A DNA stretch of 64,000 nt from Mycogone perniciosa (taxonomy: Eukaryota; Ascomycota; Sordariomycetes; Hypocreales; Hypocreaceae). The notes under the pieces were generated by a model, which did not search any database, was not told the origin of the DNA, and saw nothing but the letters and a program-made list of their open reading frames with translations. This document shows, in pieces, positions 58,134 through 64,000 of this stretch. Made by a program: the position numbers and the translations under genes. Each line of letters starts with the position of its first letter. The first letter of the stretch is position 1. The stretch spans positions 1 through 64,000 of the forward strand of contig JAOALB010000209.1 in assembly GCA_025331125.1 (NCBI GenBank), written 5' to 3'.

Positions 58134-59810
58134 TCAAAGCTCTTGGGCATATGGGCCCGGCCTATTAGCAAAACACATGTCAGTTCTTTTTGTAACCATT
58201 TTCTTCACTATTGGGCAGGGAAAACGCACTGGGGTCAATCTATCAATCCACGTTGGGTCGAGTCTCCATCTGACATCCCGGCAGAGTACGAAGAGTGTGG
58301 CCTTGAGCTCCAACAGGGCAAACCGCTCCCCCAGACATGCTCGACGCCCTCCATGAAATGTTATGAATTCAGAATGAGCACGTTTTCGGCGGTATGTTCT
58401 CTGTATGTCCTGGAAAGTTTCACCCCAACGTTGGGGACGGCACTGATGTGCGTCAACACCCCAGGCCTCTGTGTCTCGATTTGTTGAGTAGCAATTATAG
58501 CCCAAGTATGTTCCCTCTGGTACATAAATGCCGTCGCCAAGAATTAACGGTCTGGATGCTCGTCGATTAATGAGCTGTGCGATTGGTGGCAGCAACCGCA
58601 GGCTCTCGAAGACCACAGCTGCGAGCCACGGCATCTCCTGCAATGCTTCTAAGCTCGGCATATCTGTCCCAACGGCTTTGACTTCCTCATGCAGGCGTTC
58701 TTGGATCTCCTGCATAAATGTCAGCATTGAACTCCCGTTCAGCCCCTATTCTTCACCTTGCCCCCAATCGGTCACATACCGGATATTTGGCAAGCAAGTA
58801 AACAGTCGAAGTTAGGCCCAGCTGTGGATTCTCCTGACCAGCCACGAATGCAACGGTTGTGTTATCACGAAACTGTTGCTCTGTTAGCCTCCCGGAGGAC
58901 CGAGCTTCCACCAATCTGTCTGCCAGCTCATTGGAGTTCACATCTGGCTCCCGCCTTGCGGCTGATTCCTCAATCGCTGCGACCAGTTGATCTGTGAAAT
59001 GAGCCGCAAGTCGGCGTGCCCTCTCACGGCTTGGTAAGCCAAGGCGATCTAGGAAAGGGAAATTCAGGAAGATCGGCTTAAATATCTCGCGCTTGATTGA
59101 CAATTGCAACCTGTTCAAGTACGCATCTCCCGATTCAAGAGTCTGTCTCGGGTGCGATGAAATCTTCTGTGAGTACATAGGAATACCTGGTGCTCGGTGT
59201 CTGTACTCACTCCAAAGTCTGCCCGAAAGAGAACTTGAGCAAAATTGGCAATCGTGTATCTCTGAAACATCTCCTGGACCAAAACACCATCTTTGGGTAA
59301 CTTGGCTTGGTGGTTGACAAGCAGGTCGCATAGCTTATGAGCATTGTTCAAGAGGATGCCAATGTCCGGCTCAAAGGATTTCTGTAGTCCGGGTTTCAAG
59401 ATTGCTTGATACAGTCTCCAAACATCCCCATGGCTAGAGATAATATTATCTCCTAGAAATGAAGCCAAGACGCTTTGGGGGATTTTCTTCTGGTTCCCGC
59501 TCTTCTGATACTCGTCCTCGTTTTTAAAGATTTCGGCTAGGTAAGTCGGACGATGCACAAGAACATTCCACTGAGAGCCAAAGAAAATCTTGACTGCTCC
59601 ATGAGTCTCCAAGGGTTTCTTGATATATTTTCGAAAAATGTCTTGTTGATCAACATCCCTGAATAGTGGAATGAGAGCGACCCAAAACGGGATCGAAGGA
59701 ATACCAATTGGGTATTTGGGGGGCAATAGAAAGATGAAATATGCCAAGACTGTAAGAAATATGACGATAAATAAGATTTTGCCAGCAAGGCAAAGCAAGA
59801 ACTCTGCCAT
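58134..59810 (-). CDS. cytochrome P450 monooxygenase
   Basis: Exons 59211-59810, 58780-59166 and 58134-58709 give 520 residues. An N-terminal ER anchor (LLCLAGKILFIVIFLTVLAY) precedes PPKYPIGIPSIPF. The I-helix carries AFVAGQENPQL, the K-helix E364-SLR367, and the haem loop FHGGRRACLG with the cysteine ligand at 454. All P450 landmarks are intact, so it should be an active ER monooxygenase. The first intron is only 44 bp (GTGAGT..CAG) and lacks an obvious branch site; a real frameshift there would be the alternative, since the intron codes a P450-like VSTDTEHQ. An upstream in-frame ATG at 59861 would add 17 residues. It is divergent from the isocyanide synthase and shares its promoter region, suggesting a tailoring step on the isocyanide product. 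Confidence 0.88.
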
Positions 59811-60723
59811 ATTTGAAGTCCTCTTGGTAGATTCTCTGCGATGTCCGACTCTCACATTCATCACATGAGGTGACCAGGCTAGAGAAATGGAGAATCACCC
59901 CAAAATCTTAAAGTCAAATTCCCAAATTGCAAATACGACACATGTGCATAATGCATGCTTCCACCAAAGCTCGGTGTGGACCACGTGGATCCAACGTATC
60001 CTTTGTGATAACGGACTAGCACAAGCCCAGGATGAAGGCTCCATTTCCTTGCTTTTATTCGGTCGTAAGTTCGGATGACGGAGGAGCTAATTATGATTGG
60101 CTTCATTCAGGCAACTCGAGCTATTTCTTGTGTTTGAACCTCGATGTACTGATACTGATGCACTACAAACTGCAAACCTACCCCCTTGTTCAAGATCTTT
60201 TGCACACAACAGCCCCGCTAGTGCCAAGGTCACCCGAAACATCAATACAAATTTCGCCTAGTATTGTCAGATACGAGCTGAGAATCCTTTTGCCACCATC
60301 CGTGTGCCAACGCATGGTCTGCGCGGGTCAGCATACCTTGAAGCTGAGAGTTTTGGTATCACAATCAGGAAAATGGGCCACTCAAGAACTAGTGTGGCCC
60401 TTTCAGCCGGTGATATGAGCGGATTTTCTGTCAGACTCCGAAACGTCATGGGGTGCAGCCTGACTCTAAATGGGTCTTGTACGACGAATGCTGAGGTCGA
60501 GTGAATTATCTGGCGAGGCATTCTGCTTATGCCGTAATTTGCCCCCCATAGAGTACGAAGGTGGTTTAAACTATGCCTTAATTTGTCAGGAATAGCCTCA
60601 TAATCAGTAAGCTGAAAAGCTCACAACACAGACATAAAGTCAAATACTAATACCAGTTCCTGGTTCACAGTCTCGACCATCATCCTTTTGCATGAGCCTT
60701 CTGAACAACTTGCTACTATAATT
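59811..60723. promoter_or_regulatory. bidirectional promoter region of P450 and isocyanide synthase
   Basis: 913 bp separate the two divergent ATGs and no supported gene lies between, although short frames exist. Co-regulated fungal metabolite genes are often arranged this way. I could not assign a particular regulator site. Confidence 0.5.
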
Positions 60724-62573
60724 ATGGATCACTGTGCACCCGCCTGTTCTATCTATCATCGTTTTCTTGCAACTTATGTTCGAAGACCCTCAGGTTCACT
60801 TGTGCACTGCACTGGCCCATCACAGGAAACGATTCGATCTCTTTGGGACAACCTTCGAGTTCACCTTTCAACCTGTCAACATGTCTCAACAGATTCTAAT
60901 GGGACTTCATATGTTGCTGTTCCAATAGGACTGGATGCGGCATTGGATCCAAGCGAGTGTGATATGCGCGTCTCACAATGCTTGGTTGCGCTTGAACGAA
61001 CAACATCAAACAGCGACATTATTGGCATTGTATTCAGAGCCGATCACGCAACATCGCCTTCAAGCGACATAGAAAATTTCTTCGGCTCACTGATATTGAA
61101 CGCCATCGAGCTTGACATTCATGGCAAAACTGATTGCAATGATAAGACGACAAAGCTTGCAGATCCAACTGAAGCTATCGTCAACCATTTCGATACCACT
61201 CTCAGATATTCTGGTCTTCAAGACGAGTGGGATGACAGGGGACGAGATTATTTTCGTGACCGTGTCTATCATTTCACCTCACAAGGGAAACGAGTTGAAT
61301 TCTGTCTTCCAGCGTTCCCCTGCAAATCATCCAATCCCAACAAAGTTCAGGGCACCAAGCCAGATCGTGGCGAATACATTGCCTTGACAAACTTACACAA
61401 GTTCATGGATGAGATCGAGAGAATCTATGAGCCTGGTGCGAAGATATGGATCATCAGTGACGGACATGTGTTCAGTGATTGCAGTATGTCCCTACATTGC
61501 TATCACTCTGGACACAGCTAATCATGCTCAGTCGGTGTTGATGACTCCGTAGTTGACTCATACGGGGACCAACTTATTGCTATGAATGAGGAAATTACCA
61601 GACAGCAGGGTGGGAGGGATCGCGTAGGGTTCAAATCCCTTGTGGATATCTTTGCCCTGGACACATTAATACAGATGTCAACCGGGCTTGATATCCCACA
61701 GATTTCCCATTATATCCCCACGAAGATGGCTGAAGAATCCGAACTATGTCGTCGCATCCTGATGATGGGATTTCAAGCAAACGACAATGACCTGAGAAAT
61801 CGCATTAAATCAGGGGATCCGACTGTTCTCGCCCTTTACAGAGGCTTCTCCAAGTTCATGCTCGAAGACCTGGACCAAAATATGTACACCAAAGATTTGA
61901 GTCGAAGTCGGCGCAGGAAGCTCTCTGCAAAGGTTGCCTTTGAGATGATTCAGGTACGTGGTAGCTCCGATTTTAAGAACCGCGTTGCAATCTAACACCA
62001 CATCCGCACAGCGTAATCAAACGTACTCCAATCTGGTCGAGGTTATATTCCCACACCACATCCGCCTCTCCATTCATGCGTCAGTTCCCTCTCTATGTAG
62101 GCCTGAAGTCACAAATCTAACTTGAGCTATTCAGGCATTCCAACTCTGGTCCCAAATTTGGCGTCCAGTTATTCGGGCCAAATGTGCGCACCACCAACAT
62201 CCTCTCTGCAGATGGCGCTCTCATGGAGTCGGACGACCTACTGCATGTGCCTACCCCATGGCATAACTGTGTGGTTGAGATCGAAGGCCATTCGTTCGTC
62301 TATGTGACAAAGTCGAGCGTTGTGCAGGCGGCACTATCAAGCGGCCAATTTATCGGCATTCTAGCTAGCACACCAGAAGAGATGGGTGCATACTTTCGCT
62401 TGACTCCAGTCAGCAGGGACGTAGAAAGCATCAAAACGACCATAAATGATGCAACTGAATCTGAGGAAAGTGAAAGAACGACAACTAGGCTTCGAAACGG
62501 CGGACTTCTGCATCAAACCCTGGCATTCATGCGGAGTTTCGCGGCTCGTTGCTTCAGATTAAAGCATGTATAA
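60724..62573 (+). CDS. isocyanide synthase (Dit1/PvcA family)
   Basis: Exons 60724-61483, 61532-61953, 62012-62079 and 62135-62573, with introns of 48-58 bp, give 562 residues in one frame. The family core is clear: VEFCLPAFPCKSSNPNKV (about 192-209), GTKPDRGEYIALTNLHKFMD, IWIISDGHVFSDC and IGVDD (about 241-258), FALDTLIQMSTGLD and the C-terminal IRLSIHAHSNSGPKFGVQLF. Enzymes of this family replace the amino group of an amino acid (tyrosine or tryptophan in the known cases) by an isocyanide, using a carbon from ribulose-5-phosphate in the bacterial enzymes; the yeast member Dit1 makes N-formyl-tyrosine for the spore wall. No fused 2-oxoglutarate oxygenase (PvcB) domain is visible, so it is a stand-alone synthase domain with a long C-terminal tail. 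ATG 60724 is the first in frame; no signal peptide. Confidence 0.92.
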
Positions 62574-63172
62574 ATACCCAAATAATCGATTGCTCAAGAA
62601 GGGAGTGAGTAATACTCTTCCACAGGGGGGTTGATTGCTGCCGCCCTTATGTCACAGGACAGTGATCGCCACAACTAAGTTACTAGGTGGTCTCCTTGTA
62701 GCCACCGTTCAAGCATGCTAGACTGCATCACCCGTATGTGCGACCCAGGTAGGCCGGCCTTCCAGGTGCGGAGGGGCCTTCCTTGATTTATGAAGGTCAA
62801 CGGGGGAAGATTAGAGCATGGCTGGCTTCATGTACAATATGAAGGTATTCCACCTAGACACAATGACTGACACATTCTAGATAGCCGTCGTCAAGATACC
62901 ACACATTACCCAGTCTTGTCCCGTTTCGCCATCATAGTGGTCTTCAGCCAATTGAGCATTACAAATTCTCTCTGCCCTCTAAATGGTGAATGTTCGAGCT
63001 TGCCATGGAAACGGCCGTCGCGTCCCATCGCTTCGCATCTTTTCATCCCTAGTAAGCACCGCACCTATTCTCTTCCAACCTCCTCGCCAATCCAACACGA
63101 TCGGTGGAATACTTGCACAAACTGAGTTTGACTATAGCACATAAACACCAGGGCCGTCTCATTATTGGTGGT
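62574..63172. other. intergenic between convergent genes
   Basis: 3' regions of the isocyanide synthase and the aconitase-X gene. Only short frames without motifs. Confidence 0.5.
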
Positions 63173-64000
63173 CTAGTCGTTTTGTGATGCCTCGTTTAAA
63201 AGCCACTGTGGCTTCTGTCCGACATACCTGCCCTCACACGCAGCCTCAACGCATCCAGCAATACTTCCAAAGTAGAAAGCTCTTCCCGTGAGACCCGGCC
63301 CATAATGTGCATATTTCCCAGAGTTCGTGATGATGGTTTTAGCCGCAGGAGGAATTATCGGCTCAGTGATCATACACCAGCAGGTGTCGGTCATAAACTG
63401 AACACCGAATTTCTCCAGCTCCTCCACCAGCCCAGCCTGGGTGGCTAAGCCGTGAGTCGCACGCCCACATGTGACGATAACATTGACATTATCCGCTTTC
63501 TTGCGCCCCTGGCAGAGTTTGGCGAGTTTCTTTATCTCACCAAAGGAAAAGTGCGGGTTTCCAAGAGATACCAGATCAACTTCTTGATGATCATTCGAGG
63601 CACTGTTAAGCCTATCCCACCATTGATTCAAGTCTTTCAAATAGGCATCGATGTAGTGAACATCTAGAGATCTTTTCATGACTGCATCAAGTGAAGTAGC
63701 CTCTGGAGTGACTCCGACGATATGGAACATCGGTGCGCTGGATACCGTCGCGAATGCGGCACCAAATGCCTTCAAGTCATCCCTCGATGGAGCAAGCGAC
63801 TCAAGTCCTGTTACCACTGGAATCTGACCTGAGGCGAGGGTACCTACGTGGTAGCCCAGCAGAGGGTAGAACGAGTCGTCAATCTTGACATTTTCCAGGT
63901 TTAGGGTTGCCACACAAAGCGAAGCTAGACGATTAACATCAATGTGAGGACCTCCTTTTGGAGCCCGCCCAGTCAAGGCAATAGATATATCGAGAAAATC
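63173..64000 (-). CDS. aconitase-X-type dehydratase, 5' end outside the window
   Basis: The frame is open from the window edge to the stop at 63173 (275 residues seen). It begins within DISIALTGRAPKGGPHIDV and contains GYHVGTLASGQIPVV, GNPHFSFGEIKKLA, CGRATHG, TDTCWCMITEPIIPP and NSGKYAHYGPG. This is the catalytic part of aconitase X (AcnX), an iron-sulfur enzyme; fungal and bacterial members act as cis-3-hydroxy-L-proline dehydratase, archaeal ones on phosphomevalonate. The cysteines at CGRATHG and TCWCM would bind the cluster. The C-terminal swivel domain, often fused in fungal members, is not seen after the stop and should come before the window edge or on another gene. No disruption is visible. 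Confidence 0.85.
   Translation of the reverse strand, partial: DFLDISIALTGRAPKGGPHIDVNRLASLCVATLNLENVKIDDSFYPLLGYHVGTLASGQIPVVTGLESLAPSRDDLKAFGAAFATVSSAPMFHIVGVTPEATSLDAVMKRSLDVHYIDAYLKDLNQWWDRLNSASNDHQEVDLVSLGNPHFSFGEIKKLAKLCQGRKKADNVNVIVTCGRATHGLATQAGLVEELEKFGVQFMTDTCWCMITEPIIPPAAKTIITNSGKYAHYGPGLTGRAFYFGSIAGCVEAACEGRYVGQKPQWLLNEASQND

Noticed and set aside
60032..60521. Frames on both strands between the P450 and the isocyanide synthase
   Set aside because: No motifs, no intron structure, overlapping on opposite strands; treated as promoter DNA.
1..64000. tRNA or rRNA genes and CRISPR arrays
   Set aside because: No tRNA boxes with a foldable cloverleaf, no rRNA stretches and no spaced direct repeats were seen by eye.

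Overview
The window looks like a repeat-rich, accessory part of a filamentous ascomycete chromosome, most likely Aspergillus/Penicillium-type (Eurotiales). The reasons are small GT-AG introns (about 44-90 bp), fungal gene families (aquaporin, GT32 and PGAP4-like transferases, ACC-deaminase-like enzyme, aldA-type aldehyde dehydrogenase, Dit1/PvcA isocyanide synthase with a P450), the scattered TACTCCGTA/TACGGAGTA word, and very AT-rich blocks whose changes from better-preserved copies are C-to-T and G-to-A, the mark of repeat-induced point mutation (RIP). Gene models were spliced by eye; no database was searched.

Layout. 1-73 is the 3' end of a gypsy LTR. 351-1902 encodes a type II membrane, glycosyltransferase-like protein whose start is cut by an in-frame TAG. 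2750-16080 is a RIP-wrecked block: a Ty3/gypsy element on the minus strand (5401-12007, paired 213-bp LTRs), a Ty1/copia reverse transcriptase on the plus strand (about 13960-14450) and a probable solo LTR (12598-12867). A normal-composition island (16085-17574) precedes a second, complete gypsy element (17580-24382) with a perfect 5-bp target duplication; a 119-bp, nearly un-RIPed solo-LTR-like insertion sits inside it (18828-18946). 24388-33800 is gene-poor, with an aquaporin and a GT32 sugar transferase.

34433-40051 is metabolic: an ACC-deaminase/D-cysteine-desulfhydrase-like PLP enzyme, an NAD(P) aldehyde dehydrogenase and an isopenicillin-N-synthase-like 2-oxoglutarate oxygenase, all intact. 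40896-52640 is a pseudogene graveyard: an MFS transporter with several breaks, two divergent methyltransferase fragments, a LysM/chitin-binding gene split by a 684-bp TA-flanked MITE, and a secreted SMP-30-like beta-propeller gene. One intact PGAP4-like transferase (48805-50097) lies among them. 52758-57656 holds an MFS drug-transporter-like gene with one doubtful splice junction and an intact Atg22-like transporter.

The right end (58134-64000) is the most interesting functional region: a P450 and an isocyanide synthase are transcribed divergently from a shared 913-bp promoter, next to an aconitase-X-type dehydratase that runs off the edge and about 0.5 kb from the Atg22-like transporter. This looks like the edge of an isocyanide natural-product cluster: the synthase would turn an amino acid into an isocyanide, the P450 would tailor it and a membrane carrier might move it. 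Cluster membership beyond the divergent pair is inference.
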